From Diorhabda sublineata (Eukaryota > Arthropoda > Insecta > Coleoptera > Chrysomelidae): a stretch of 64,000 nucleotides of DNA. The position numbers and the translations under genes were made by a program. Positions 10,014-22,282 of the stretch are shown piece after piece. Within the stretch, counting starts at the first letter, position 1. Every line of letters begins with the position of its first letter. The stretch is from positions 35,231,653 through 35,295,652 of the forward strand of contig NC_079478.1 of the NCBI RefSeq assembly GCF_026230105.1. Reading direction: 5' to 3'. The notes beneath the pieces are model-generated. The model ran no database searches, was not told the DNA's origin, and saw nothing but the letters and a program-made list of their open reading frames with translations.

Positions 10014-10844
10014 GTGCAGACTCGATAATCCGTACATTCGATAATCCGAATTCTTCAGTAGTCCGACCAAGCATTTTCGATACATTGAATACTCTTTAAT
10101 CCGAATTTCATAGTACTCGGTAATCAGAACCTGTACTTTTAGGCCTATTTCCTATAGAAATTATGACTAGATGTTCAGTGATTCCCCCAATTACCCTTTT
10201 GTTTATATTTGGGACTTCCGTTAAACAGGTGTGCAGCAGTTTCACTGCTTTTGTACGCTTCTGAGCAGGGATATTTACATACTTTGCTGGGATGTTTGTA
10301 ATGCCATTTTAGGTGATATAAGTGGATTTTTATTTTAATATTTACTTAAATAAAAATGCTTATTTAAAGAAAATACAAGACATTGTCCTTAAAACAAAAA
10401 TGTGTAATTATTGAAAGACTTAACAAGGGAGGAAATGGAAAATTATTGGCCACAATCTGCGACATAAAACAGAAAAAGTATAAAATCGATCTAAAAAGGA
10501 ATTTTATTCTTTTGAACAGTCTAAACACATCATCAATTTGACGTGGAGACTTTTGATATTATATATTTTACAAATTTAAATCAATTTTATATCAGATTGA
10601 CAAGAATAATCATTGATTTAACACTCTATGGCTACTAAATCAACATCTGACCAATATAATATATTAGAGGTCCTAAAATACACTGCTCAAAGATATGTAA
10701 AGCAAGCGAAAACTACAAATTACTTTAGAAATTATTGTGTGTTACGTATTCGTAATTACTGTTTTTTTTTTTGCGATTTTGATAAAAAACAATTGTTTCG
10801 GTAATCCGAATCGTTTATATTGGTCCGGATTATCGAGTCTGCAC
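10014..10844. mobile_element. Tigger/pogo-like MITE with terminal inverted repeats
   Basis: The left end is GTGCAGACTCGATAATCCG. The right end at 10826-10844 is its exact reverse complement. The CAGxCTCGATAATCCG style is typical of Tigger-like termini in arthropods. The motif ATAATCCGAATT recurs just inside the left end, and similar AATCCGAA inside the right end. No transposase frame is present in the 831 bp. The expected TA duplication is not evident at these exact borders, so the outer boundary could be off by a few bases. Confidence 0.68.
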
Positions 10845-11279
10845 ATTATAAACCCTCTAAATTCACAACTTGAAATGAATAATGAACTGAATGACTGAAT
10901 TTATTTTACCAATATCGAACTTTCTTTCATCCATATCTACGAATTTTATCACACAATATATCACCGATTTTCCATTGAAATGAACTCAACACCTTTCACA
11001 ATTCATCCTTTATACCTACACAATACACAATACATCCCTAAATCGCAAAATGGCCGTTAAATTGTGAACACTCTTTAAACAACTACCAGAGCGATGTTGA
11101 TTTGCAAAATAAGGAGACCACACATTCATGTACCTACCAACATACTAACTTTATGGTAACATTATGTTTCCATGGGTAAACAACAATGTCATTGTGTGAG
11201 GTCTCTTACATTATCTAGGTACTAATATGAAATTATTTGCCAATATCGCGATCAGAGGCGTAACCCTACACTTTTTATA

Positions 11280-12880
11280 CCAACAGACAAAACTTGACTT
11301 TCCGTTTGCCGCTAGAATATTAAAAAAACATTTAAATGCATAAGATTCTTAATTGCCGTTTGCTGATCGGTTTGCGGTTGGTGACTTTCAAAATAAACGA
11401 ATTTCCCTTCGGCTTTCCTTTCGTAACAATAGAAAAGAACCAATCACAACCGTTTACGTTTGTCACGTGATTTTGACGTATGACGTTAGAACGTAATGTT
11501 GAGGTTATTTCTCTATCTGTTTGTTATTTGACGGTGTTTTGACTTTAATTGGTTTCTCAGATTTTTATTTTTTAAAGTATATTTGATTAGATAGTTTTTA
11601 GTTTTCCCGTATAATTATTTTCTTTTGAGGTGTTTTCTTCTTCTTCTTTATCTTCTTACAAACAGAGATCGGTAAATTTAAAAAGTTGTTATTCATTTTC
11701 TTAGTTTTGTTAGTAAGACCTAATGCCATTACGAAAAAAAATCACGAAAATATTTCGAAAACAAAAAAAATTTTTAGGTTAACGGCAGCAACGTCAAGTT
11801 TATGAACGGAATGTAGAAGTTGGTAAGAAAGTCAAACGTCAAACGTCACGCGCGAACCGCAACGGCAAACGAAAAGTTTTATAGTTTATGAATCGACCTT
11901 GTATAACAAATTTTCCTATACAGGGTGATTTATCAGTGTAATAAATTTGGAAATTTAAGAAATTATATCAATCAAAATACCAAAATTAATGATAATCTTC
12001 CAGAATGCCGTGCCATATCAAATCTACATTTTTTAAATGAAACACCCTATATTTTATTTCATATTTAGAATTAGCTTGAATTCGTGATATTCGTGATTAT
12101 TGGTCTCACTTTGAACCTTCTCATATTCTTTTTCTTTTCAAGTTTTGTTAGTGCCATTGCACACACGAGAAGAACTAATGCCATTACGAAAAATACACGA
12201 AAATATTTCGAAAACAAAAAAAATTTTTTAGGTTAACGGCAGGAACCTCAAGTTTATGAACGGAACATAGAAGTAGCCAAGAAAGTCAAACGTCAAACGT
12301 CACCCGCGAACGGCAACGGCAAACGAAAAGTTTTATAGTTTATGAATCGACCTTGTATAACAAATTTTCCTATACAGCGTGATTTATCACTGTAATAATG
12401 TTCAGTGTCTTGTTCGTCCTTTGGAAATTTAAGAAATTATATCAATCAAAATACCAAAATTAATGATAAGTTTTGTTAGTGCCATTGCACACACGGTAAG
12501 ACCTTAACGCATTAACAAAAAAAACAAAAAACAAAAAATAGAAGTACACGTCGAAAAAAATAAACAAATTTTTAGGTTAACGTCAGCAACGTCAAGTTTA
12601 TGAACGGGGTGTGGAATTTACTTTGAACGTCAAACGTCAAACGTCACCCGCAAACAGAAAGTCTTATAGTTTATGAATCGGCCTTGTAAACAAATTTTTC
12701 TATGCGAGGTGATTTATTAATATAATAAAATAAAATTTAATTAATACGTTATGTTTTCTACGGGGTATTTGGAAAGTTATAATCAATTTTCAATCTCACT
12801 TTAAACGGCAAACGTTACCCGCTAACGGCATCGGCAAACGGAAAGTCTATACAGGATGATTCATTAGTGTGATAAAGTTC
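11280..12880. repeat. Tandemly repeated block, unit about 300 bp
   Basis: A segment containing TTTTTAGGTTAACGGCAG, then GTCAAACGTCAAACGTCAC, GGCAACGGCAAACGAAAAG and TATAGTTTATGAATCG occurs at about 11703-11990. It recurs at about 12144-12470 and, shortened, at about 12480-12740, with a last partial copy near 12790-12870. A related piece in reverse orientation (ACTTTCCGTTTGCCG) sits at about 11285. Each copy ends near CTATACAGGGTGATTTAT, which resembles a DNA transposon end. Tandem insertions or amplification of a MITE fit best. No coding content. Confidence 0.65.
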
Positions 12881-13730
12881 TACGCCTCTTTCGTCTTTCG
12901 AGATATCAATTTAAGGGATTATAGGAATAAATGAATAACCCTATATTTATTCATGAAAGATCTGTTTCGGACAAAGCATTTGAATAGTAGAAACAATTTT
13001 GGAAATTTATTTATTTTGTTAATATTCATTGAATTTGATTCAAGGTGAATCAAAATATGATTTTTTCGGTTTTTTTCAAATAAATATACATTTTATGTGA
13101 GTATTGACATATTTTTATCTTTATCAACAATTCCCTACCACTAAAATGATTAGTTCTTGAGATATTTTGAGTTTTCCGTGCAAAACAATGATTACGTACC
13201 TATATCTAATCATTTAAGAATTAATTGTGAGTTGGCTATGATTCCATAGTGGTTCGACCTTTCTAAAATTTTTTTAACGACGCCCCTGATCCAAAACGCA
13301 GAGGCGTATTCGCTTATATCGGCACATGTCGAAAAAATTTGTAAACTTTTACAAAAATTGAGAAAATTACGGTTTAATAAATTAGGTGTGACAACAAGAG
13401 GCGGAGCCGTTTACCTTTTACTCATTGTTTGATCTAAGTTGAGAAAACATGGGGTACGAAGGCGTACTTAAGTACCATGCAATAAATTCTTGTCGTTCTT
13501 CTTTGAATATTGATCAATTTTAAATAAATAATCAATGGGCGTTTCGGATATCACAATATATTTACCTAATTAGTTTTCGTCTTGATTTATATCGCGTATA
13601 TTCGGAAGATAAAGTGTGAAAATACAATTTGCGAGTAGATTGGTATATTTGATCTTCATTGTAATCAAAATTTCATTAGAACAAGTCAAAGAGCACTCAA
13701 GTTTTATGGTTCAGCTCAATTCCACATTGC
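12881..13730. other. No recognisable gene
   Basis: AT-rich region with no motif I recognise. Confidence 0.4.
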
Positions 13731-13734
13731 TCGT

Positions 13735-13910
13735 TGCAGTTGGGAAAATTGTGTGTAGGATCAACCCTGATTTTACACCTAGTGATTTTTACTTATTTCC
13801 GTGGAAAACTGGACACGCAACGCTGTGACAACAGTGATCTGCAAGTATGTGTAATTGAGTGGAAGACATCGCAGAAGTCAAAATTCTATACTGAATATGT
13901 CAAATCTGTC
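13735..13910 (+). pseudogene. Mariner-like transposase C-terminal scrap
   Basis: The plus strand gives INPDFTPSDFYLFPWKTGHA, matching the xPDLAPSDxxLFPxLKxH block holding the third catalytic Asp of mariner transposases. A second frame gives DNSDLQVCVIEW and then SQKSKFYTE, the usual following segment. About 55 residues are recognisable, in two frames. Confidence 0.5.
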
Positions 13911-14079
13911 AGATTTGCCATCATCATGGTCAAAAAATGGAATTGAATCGCGAACTTTTGGAAACGAAGCAACAGTGTGTTTCGCTTGGTTTTTCGGATT
14001 CAATTATGGTTACCTCTCCTTTTCGTTAAGGTTGTCCAAAACCGGGTTATGTCAAAAAACATCGATGCTGTACGTTAAC

Positions 14080-14480
14080 TGATATTGCTGGATCGTTATG
14101 TGACTTACCATGAGATTGAGACATACACGGGCATTGATTCCTTTTGCACAGACTCAATATTGCATGAAGATGTGGTTTTCGAAAAGATTGTTTCGCGTGG
14201 GGAACTAAACAACTTTTGACTGTATGGGTTTTCCAAGATGAGACAAATCCAATAAAAGTTGTTCGTTCAGAAGCACTTCGAAGCAAGTGGTCGACTGTTT
14301 TTTCGGAATAACTGGACGTGTTACCACAGTTTCATTGGAGCAACGTCGAATTATCAATTCTGAATGGTACACCAGCATTTTTTGGCCAGAAGCGTTCGAA
14401 AAAATCAGGGAAACCAATCGCACAAGTCTCCACCACGACAAAAGTGGTGAATCTGTGAATCAAATTTCATACTCTTTCCC
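14080..14480 (+). pseudogene. Mariner transposase central fragment (mauritiana-like)
   Basis: The plus strand gives MVDCFFGITGRVTTVSLEQR and then INSEWYTSIFWPEAFEKIRE; another frame upstream gives LLTVWVFQDETNP with VVRSEA. These are consecutive blocks of mauritiana-type mariner transposase, from the region around the first catalytic Asp to just before the HHDNAS block. The end reads SLHHDKSG, an eroded form of that block. Several frame changes are present. Confidence 0.65.
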
Positions 14481-16040
14481 ACAATTGTGTAAAATCCATC
14501 CTGTTTCTCTAGACAACATTCAAAAAAAACACCGTCTCTTCGATCAACTTTTATATTACTATTAGATCTGTTGAATAATTCATGTTTTGTCCGTGTGATT
14601 GCAAATAGTAGTACCATTGACTGAGGTTACTGGATAATCCATCACGTAGTACTGAAAGTAGTCCTGAATCTTTCATCTTATTGGCACGAATGGCTGAAAA
14701 AACTTGACTCAGAATGTTTAAAAAAGAGGCCATCTGGGATAAGTCAAACGTCCATCAAAAAATGATCAAAGCCTCGGGATCAAATACCAAAAAATTTCAG
14801 TTTTAAGAAAAAAATTCACTTCAATGGACACTTGAAGACAAAATCCACATTCTCTCAAAGTGTGAAATACATTAACCTGAAAGCCATCCGACATTCTGTA
14901 CGTTCCGAAAGAAGTAGATTGATTGTAAAAAATTCTACGACCAGAAAAGGTGACATATTTAGATTTAAAAACGTTCCAACGTACCCAAAATTTTCGTTTA
15001 TTCAATCTAATATGAAATTTCGCGTTATAATGTAATATTTACATAGGACAAACATCATAATATCTGAAAACTAGTTTAAATAGTCACCAATAGGATAAGT
15101 ATATTCTAAATGTACTTTATGTTTTATTATATTAAGAAATATGAATCAATATAACAAATGGAATATTTATTGTAATCATGTGCGGTTTTCTATATTATTT
15201 AAGTACTCAATAAAGATTGGTTTATTGAAATATACCGAAATCATAAATTTATCATCAAAGAGTCGGTTCAATAAAACTGCTAATTTCGCTCTAGTCAATA
15301 TCACATCGTTATAAACATACAGTATGTCTTATTTAAGATGAAGTCTCGTTATTTTCAAGATTTCTTATTTGAATTTTGGTACAGTTTTATTTTTAAAATG
15401 AAATTCATAACCGAATTGATACGGGATGATGATTAGAGCTTGTCAAAAATGTTTTCAAAGAAAAGAAGCTACGGATATCAAATAAAACGAGACTAATAAA
15501 GATGCTTCACGCTATAGTAAATAAATCAGTATAGCCGTTGTCTTCATTTGCTAGAAAAGATTGTTAGAGATTTTGCAATGTCCTCGACATTTTCTACTCG
15601 GTTTCCAAAAACTATAACTCATGCGATTGGGTATTTTATTGGTATCCCAATAACAGTTTCGTTTTTGGAAATAAATTTTCTTCTTTTTATAAAAATAAAG
15701 AATAGAGCGTTATCATTGAGAAAGGCCATTGAAACATTTGAAGAAAGTTTTCAAAATAAAACGATAAGCAGGGTGTTTCTCTTACCACCCTTCATTTCTG
15801 AGATATAGACCTTTAAAGTTGCTTAATCAGGATTTTTAGATCGTGTTTCATGCCAAGGTAACCGTTCGCCACATTCATTTTCAATAAACAATTACAATTT
15901 GTGATAATTTTCTTCAGAATATCTCTTTATGGCGTACGATTTCCATGGCACGTAACACGGTCTAAAAATCCACTTATCGAGTTCTGATTTCGCAACTTCA
16001 AAGGACTATAACTCAAAAAGGAGGGGATATATGAGATATT
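14481..16040. other. No recognisable gene
   Basis: Open frames up to 92 codons overlap on opposite strands and show no family motif. The 86-codon plus-strand frame at 15548-15808 is hydrophobic in the middle but has no recognisable domain. Confidence 0.4.
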
Positions 16041-16041
16041 G

Positions 16042-18640
16042 GTAATTATACACTTTCACGGTCACCTGGTTTTTTGGCTCTAGAAAATCGAAAAATGGAT
16101 GGATTTTAATGATCTTGATCTCAAAAAAAATTAGTAGAAATAGCTGGAATGAAAATTTCTCATAGTTTTAGTGTTTTAAATCGTAATAAAACGGTTTTGC
16201 AAAATAATCCTTTACGAAAAATTATGGTAATTATACACTTTCGCGGTCACCTGGTTTTTTGGTTAGGTTAGGTTAGGTTAGGTTAGGTTAGATTAGGTTG
16301 GCTCTAGAAAATCGAAAAATGGATGGATTTTAATGATCTTGGTCTCAAAATGTTCCATTTTACGGCGGATTTATAAAAAAAATTAGTAGAAATAGCTGGA
16401 ATGAAAATTTCTCATAGTTTTAGTGTTTTAAATCGTAATAAAACGGTTTTGCAAAATAATCCTTTACGAAAAATTATGGTAATTATACACTTTCGCGCTC
16501 ACCTGGTTTTTTGGTTAAGTTAGGTTAGGTTAGGTTAGGTTGGCTCTAGAAAATCGAAAAATGGATGGATTTTAATGATCTTGGTCTCAAAATGTTCCAT
16601 TTTACGGCGGATTTATAAAAAAAATTAGTAGAAATAGCTGGAATGGAAATTTCTCATAGTTTTAGTGTTTTAAATCGTAATAAAACGGTTTTGCAAAATA
16701 ATCCTTTACAAAAAATTATGGTAATTATGCACTTTCGCGCTCACCTGGTTTTTTGGTTAGGTTAGGTTAGGTTAGGTTAGGTTAGGTTAGGTTGGCTCTA
16801 GAAAATCGAAAAATGGATGGATTTTAATGATCTTGGTCTCAAAATGTTCCATTTTACGGCGGATTTATAAAAAAAATTAGTAGAAATAGCTGGAATGGAA
16901 ATTTCTCATAGTTTTACTGTTTTAAATCGTAAAAAAACGGTTTCGCAAAATAATCCTTTACAAAAAATTATGGTAATTATACACTTTCGCGCTCACCTGG
17001 TTTTTTGGTTAAGTTAGGTTAGGTTAGGTTAGGTTGGCTCTAGAAAATCGAAAAATGGATGGATTTTAATGATCTTGGTCTCAAAATGTTCCATTTTACG
17101 GCGGATTTATAAAAAAAATTAGTAGAAATAGCTGGAATGGAAATTTCTCATAGTTTTAGTGTTTTAAATCGTAATAAAACGGTTTTGCAAAATAATCCTT
17201 TACAAAAAATTATGGTAATTATGCACTTTCGCGCTCACCTGGTTTTTTGGTTAGGTTAGGTTAGGTTAGGTTAGGTTAGGTTAGGTTGGCTCTAGAAAAT
17301 CGAAAAATGGATGGATTTTAATGATCTTGGTCTCAAAATGTTCCATTTTACGGCGGATTTATAAAAAAAATTAGTAGAAATAGCTGGAATGGAAATTTCT
17401 CATAGTTTTACTGTTTTAAATCGTAAAAAAACGGTTTCGCAAAATAATCCTTTACAAAAAATTATGGTAATTATACACTTTCGCGCTCACCTGGTTTTTT
17501 GGTTAAGTTAGGTTAGGTTAGGTTAGGTTGGCTCTAGAAAATCGAAAAATGGATGGATTTTAATGATCTTGGTCTCAAAATGTTCCATTTTACGGCGGAT
17601 TTATAAAAAAAATTAGTAGAAATAGCTGGAATGGAAATTTCTCATAGTTTTAGTGTTTTAAATCGTAATAAAACGGTTTTGCAAAATAATCCTTTACAAA
17701 AAATTATGGTAATTATGCACTTTCGCGCTCACCTGGTTTTTTGGTTAGGTTAGGTTAGGTTAGGTTAGGTTAGGTTAGGTTGGCTCTAGAAAATCGAAAA
17801 ATGGATGGATTTTAATGATCTTGGTCTCAAAATGTTCCATTTTACGGCGGATTTATAAAAAAAATTAGTAGAAATAGCTGGAATGGAAATTTCTCATAGT
17901 TTTACTGTTTTAAATCGTAAAAAAAACGGTTTCGCAAAATAATCCTTTACAAAAAATTATGGTAATTATACACTTTCGCGCTCACCTGGTTTTTTGGTTA
18001 AGTTAGGTTAGGTTAGGTTAGGTTGGCTCTAGAAAATCGAAAAATGGATGGATTTTAATGATCTTGGTCTCAAAATGTTCCATTTTACGGCGGATTTATA
18101 AAAAAAAAGTTTTTCTACTATTTAAGGTTTAAAACTATTAAAAACAGCAAATTCAGCCACTACCCCGTGTTTTTCATAAATTCGTCGTAAAATGGAACAT
18201 TTTGAGACCAAAATTATAAAATTTATCTATTTTTCGATTTTTAATGGTCCAAAAACTATTAACATTGAAGAATATAGTACGAAACTATTCACGAAAATTG
18301 ATTGTTTTTCATCGATTTCATTTTAAGCTATAAAAACTGAAAAAATCATTCTTTTTGGATTTTTTTTTAAATTGCTTATTAATTTATGTAGAATACAATA
18401 AAAAATATAAGAACTCTATCTGATAATGAGATAATTTTTTGTAAAGGATTATTTTGCAAAACCGTTTTTTTTTAACGATTTAAAACAGTAAAATTATGAG
18501 AAATTTTCATTCCAGCTATTTCTACTAATTTTTTTTATAAATCCGCCGTAAAATGGAACATTTTGAGACCAAGATCATTAAAATCCACCCATTTTTCGAT
18601 TTTGTAGAGCCAAAAAACCAGGTGACCGTGAAAGAGAAAT
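16042..18640. mobile_element. Fold-back element with TTAGG-bearing tandem left arm
   Basis: The left edge (about 16042-16080) reads CACTTTCACGGTCACCTGG, then TTTTTTGGCTCTAGAAAATC. The right edge at about 18590-18634 is its reverse complement (CCAGGTGACCGTGAAAG). The right arm is one full unit of about 200 bp (18431-18634). The left arm consists of tandem copies of the same unit (16077-18109). Between them is a unique spacer of about 320 bp. At 18178-18242 the spacer holds a more diverged unit copy in the right-arm orientation. No reading frame of note exists. A shorter member with the same spacer and ends is at 37031-38140, so this is a dispersed family. Fold-back-type DNA transposons have this plan; a transposase source is not visible. 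Confidence 0.72.
16077..18109. repeat. Tandem array, about 242/252-bp alternating units with (TTAGG)n
   Basis: The landmark GCTCTAGAAAATCG occurs at 16077, 16301, 16543, 16795, 17037, 17289, 17531, 17783 and 18026. Spacings are 224, 242, 252, 242, 252, 242, 252 and 243 bp. Every landmark except the first is preceded by a run of GGTTA repeats, which equals the insect telomere motif TTAGG. Runs alternate between a shorter form starting GGTTAAGTTAGG and one longer by two motifs. The alternation is mirrored by base differences within the unit (AGTGTTTTAAATCGTAAT versus ACTGTTTTAAATCGTAAA). The true repeating block from unit 3 on is therefore a dimer of about 494 bp. Confidence 0.88.
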
Positions 18641-20470
18641 TTTCATTCCCATTATTTTCACTCCCGAATTTTGTTCATCAAGTTCCGTAACACCACGTAG
18701 ATTTGACAGTCTTGAAAGGTTTCGTTTTCTGTGGGTTCCAAATTTTGTTAAATTGGTTCATGTATAAAAAATAGAGTTTCAACTCTTCTATAATTACATT
18801 GTTTTACTATTTCTAACCTTTTTTCCATATCGTTTTCTTCATATTGCTTCATTTGTTTGTTCGTGATTGAATCGAGATACAATTCTGAATCGAATTATTT
18901 CGAAGCACCTCAAATCCTTCAATTTAACTTAGTATAATTTTCTACTAAATTTAATTGTCAAATATTCAGTCTTTAGTCTTTATTGCAAGAAAATATATTT
19001 AAACATCCATCTTTATATGATATATGGACATATAACCTCATTTTTACACATTTTCTCGATTTCCAGACAACGCTGAGGCTCTGGCAACGTTGTTAATGCA
19101 TATTTAGACGTAAATCAATTCTTATTACATAAAATATACAAACGAAACATATGAAAACGTTTTACTGTAAGATATTTGAATTTATATGTACACAAACAAA
19201 CATATATTTCAAATATATTAGTATATTAACGGACATTTTAAATTTTATACTTTCCTCTTGTTGCTCTTCCAATAATGACCGTTAAACAAAACCTTATCGT
19301 TTTTGATAGCTTTACTTTATTTATACAGGAAAGTTAAAACTCAAGGTGACACTAACTAATGCTCTTACACCTAACACCTTGACACAGGTAAAGCAAGCAT
19401 CAAGTCCAACAGGTACTTGAAACCGATATAGAATCGGTCGAATTATAGTAGACGGTCTGGCTCTTTTCGACGCCAAGGGGCGTTGTTTTTAAAACCGCAT
19501 TCGTTATTTATTAACATTATAATAATAAAAAAGTCAGGATATGCATAGAAAGTTGCAACGATGCAAAATGATCAGGTGTCGAAATATATAATTCGAGACC
19601 AAAACGCTACTTAACGTAAAGAAGAAACCAGATTCACGTCTTCTTCTTTCTCATATTGAAATCTTGTGTATTCGTCAGTTTTTTTTAGGATATCAAAGTC
19701 TAAGACTCTATTCATATTTTGAGCTTTTTTAATTAACGTTTGGTGGTGTATTTATCACCAAAAAAGTACTCCCTTGGCAATTCTATTCATTCTACAGATG
19801 ACATTTGACATCTAATGATGTCTTCTTACCTTATGTGCGTATTTCTTCTTCTTTTTCACAAATTATATCCTGGAAAGATTGATAGAAGGAAGTTTTTCGT
19901 TCTTTTGTTGTTTCTATAAGAAATTTTGAACATTTATACTCATTTTGGTATTATTTCAGGTGATAAACTAACTTGGAGTGATTCGAATAGTCAAACGACA
20001 TAAGTTGTTATTTAATTTTGTTATCCAGAACAAGTTTACGTCTCACTGGTTCCTTACAAACCACGTAATTTCTAGTTTTTGTTGTACTCAAGTCAGCGAT
20101 CAAATTTTGGTGTTTAGACCACTTTCATTAGGAAATGAAGGATGTGTTTTGAAAAAGAAAACTATGAAATTTATACTTAAAAAAAGCTAAAAATGAAAAA
20201 ATAGAAAGGGAAGAAAATATAGAATGAAAAGGAGTTTAACATTAAAGTATATGAAGAGGATAAAGCAGAAATCAATAAGGATCAAATACATAAAGAAATT
20301 GACGCTAAAAAAAGGATTAAAATACGATTATAACGACAGGAAGAAGAAAATGAAACTAACAACGATGTAATAAAAACTGACGGCTGTCAAATTTGAATAA
20401 AAAATAATGTAAATATCAAGGATAAAAGCTGTGGCGACCTTGATTTAAAAATACTTGATACAGGTAGACA
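18641..20470. other. No recognisable gene
   Basis: AT-rich. No motif-bearing frame; poly-purine stretches near 20200-20350 give lysine-rich translations without meaning. Confidence 0.45.
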
Positions 20471-20479
20471 TTTCTCCGA

Positions 20480-20690
20480 ACAAATTTCTTCGATAAAACG
20501 ATGATCCGTCCACATCTGACTTGCAGACACCTGAATCAGCGAAGCTGCTAGCTCCAAGTAATCGATTCCTTCGATACGTGAGAGGGTGTCGGCCACAACG
20601 GTGTCTTTATCGATTATGTGGCGTATATCCTTACCGAATTGGCCGATGAAATCGAGGTGGCACGTTTACCGAGGTAGAACCCTTTTTAGT
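20480..20690 (-). pseudogene. Ty3/gypsy polyprotein scrap (end of RNase H)
   Basis: The minus strand reads RHLDFIGQFGKDIRHIIDKD and then TVVADTLSRIEGIDYLELAA. This is the end of the RNase H-like region of Ty3/gypsy pol, where the family has RH..YI.QF..DI.H..GK.N.VADxLSR. The usual GKDN is changed to DKDT. Roughly 65 residues remain, and no protease, RT or integrase blocks flank it. Confidence 0.7.
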
Positions 20691-20699
20691 ACGGTCATA

Positions 20700-21250
20700 C
20701 GCCACAAGTATCAAGTTTTTTTAAACGCGAAGACACATGGTGCAGTCGCCACAAAACTATTCAATGCGTGTAACGAATAACTAACTTTGTAATTTTCACA
20801 AATGATCTGATATAAACAGAATAATGTCTGATGAAAAAAGTGAATACAGTCCTGTACGAAACCGATCTACAGACATCTAGAGGACGAACCTCGATGAGGT
20901 AAATAAATATTTCGTTTTTCGACTTAGAACTGTTGAACTTTTACTCGTTGTGGAAGTCTGTTTTCAACTCGATGATTCGAATGGATTGTAAAATAAATTG
21001 ATAGATTCTGTCAATGATTTAATTAGTAAGTTTTTTAACAAACAAAAAAGATAACAATGATCATTAACTTGTTTGAAACTAATTAAGAAGAAATATAAAA
21101 AAATTCGATTAAGGCGATTTATAGATATAAAATATCCAAATTATTACGTAGACTTTAAACATTTTCAAACGCGTAAAACTGTCTAATGTTGCAACATGGA
21201 TTTTTCTGATTTAATTAAAGCCGAGCGCACACGATGATCCACTCGAACAA
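20700..21250. other. No recognisable gene
   Basis: AT-rich spacer between the gypsy scrap and the duplicated Crypton-like segment. Nothing supported. Confidence 0.4.
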
Positions 21251-22282
21251 CCAATCCGAGTTTACCTTCAAAATTAATTTTTGAAAAGTTGGAAAAAATG
21301 TGCGGTAATGAAACAATAATTTTTTTTCTACGTACGTTATATTATTCACGTTTTTTTTTTCAATCATTTGCATTCATAAAGAATGTAATTTCTGAATCGG
21401 TTGAAAAGTTTGACAAAAAGCAATTTTTTCACGTTGAAAAAGTGCCCAAACTTTTATTTCTTGATATTCGTTTCGTGTCTAATTAAAAGAAGTGTAGTAT
21501 TATTATTAGTGATGGAGAGTAATAGTGAAGTGAAAGTGTAAACTGCACACCAGAAGATGTTGTTGGATCGGCAACTGCAGCGACTATGAATCCTCTTCCT
21601 GAGAAATCCAGGGAACAGTATTTAAAGGAATATAATTCTTTTATGGCGTACTAAAAAAGGCATAAAGAGCTTTACAGAAAGAGTGTTACTAGCTTAGTTT
21701 CAAACTAAATCCAAAATGTGGAAGTCCTCAACACTTTGGTCGAGTTTTTCAAAACTGAAAGCCTAACCAATCCGAGTTTACCTTCAAAATTAATTTTTGA
21801 AAAGTTGGAAAAAATGTGCGGTAATGAAACAATAATTTTTTTTCTACGTACGTTATATTATTCACGTTTTTTTTTTCAATCATTTGCATTCATAAAGAAT
21901 GTAATTTCTGAATCGGTTGAAAAGTTTGACAAAAAGCAATTTTTTCACGTTGAAAAAGTGCCCCAACTTTTATTTCTTGATATTCGTTTCGTGTCTAATT
22001 AAAAGAAGTGTAGTATTATTATTAGTGATGGAGAGTAATAGTGAAGTGAAAGTGTAAACTGCACACCAGAAGATGTTGTTGGATCGGCAACTGCAGCGAC
22101 TATGAATCCTCTTCCTGAGAAATCCAGGGAACAGTATTTAAAGGAATATAATTCTTTTATGGCGTACTAAAAAAGGCATAAACAGCTTAACAACAAGAGT
22201 TTTAGCTGCTTACTTTGAAACTAAATCCAAAATGTGGAAGTCCCCAACACTTTGGTCGAGTTTTTCAAATCTGAAAGGCACC
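21251..22282. repeat. 516-bp direct tandem duplication, two copies
   Basis: The sequence starting CCAATCCGAGTTTACCTTC at 21251 begins again at 21767 with very few differences for most of its length (for example CCCAAACTTTT versus CCCCAACTTTT). The last 100 bp have diverged more. Each copy contains an upstream AT-rich part and then the start of a tyrosine-recombinase-like gene (ATG at 21512 and 22028). In the first copy the coding part is cut short where the second copy begins. Confidence 0.88.

Noticed and set aside
14205..14617. Minus-strand open frames of 70-79 codons
   Set aside because: They are antisense shadows of the plus-strand mariner relic at 14080-14480.
16077..18109. CRISPR-like regular repeat pattern
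   Set aside because: Units are about 240-250 bp head to tail with no variable spacers; this is a satellite-like arm in a eukaryotic genome.
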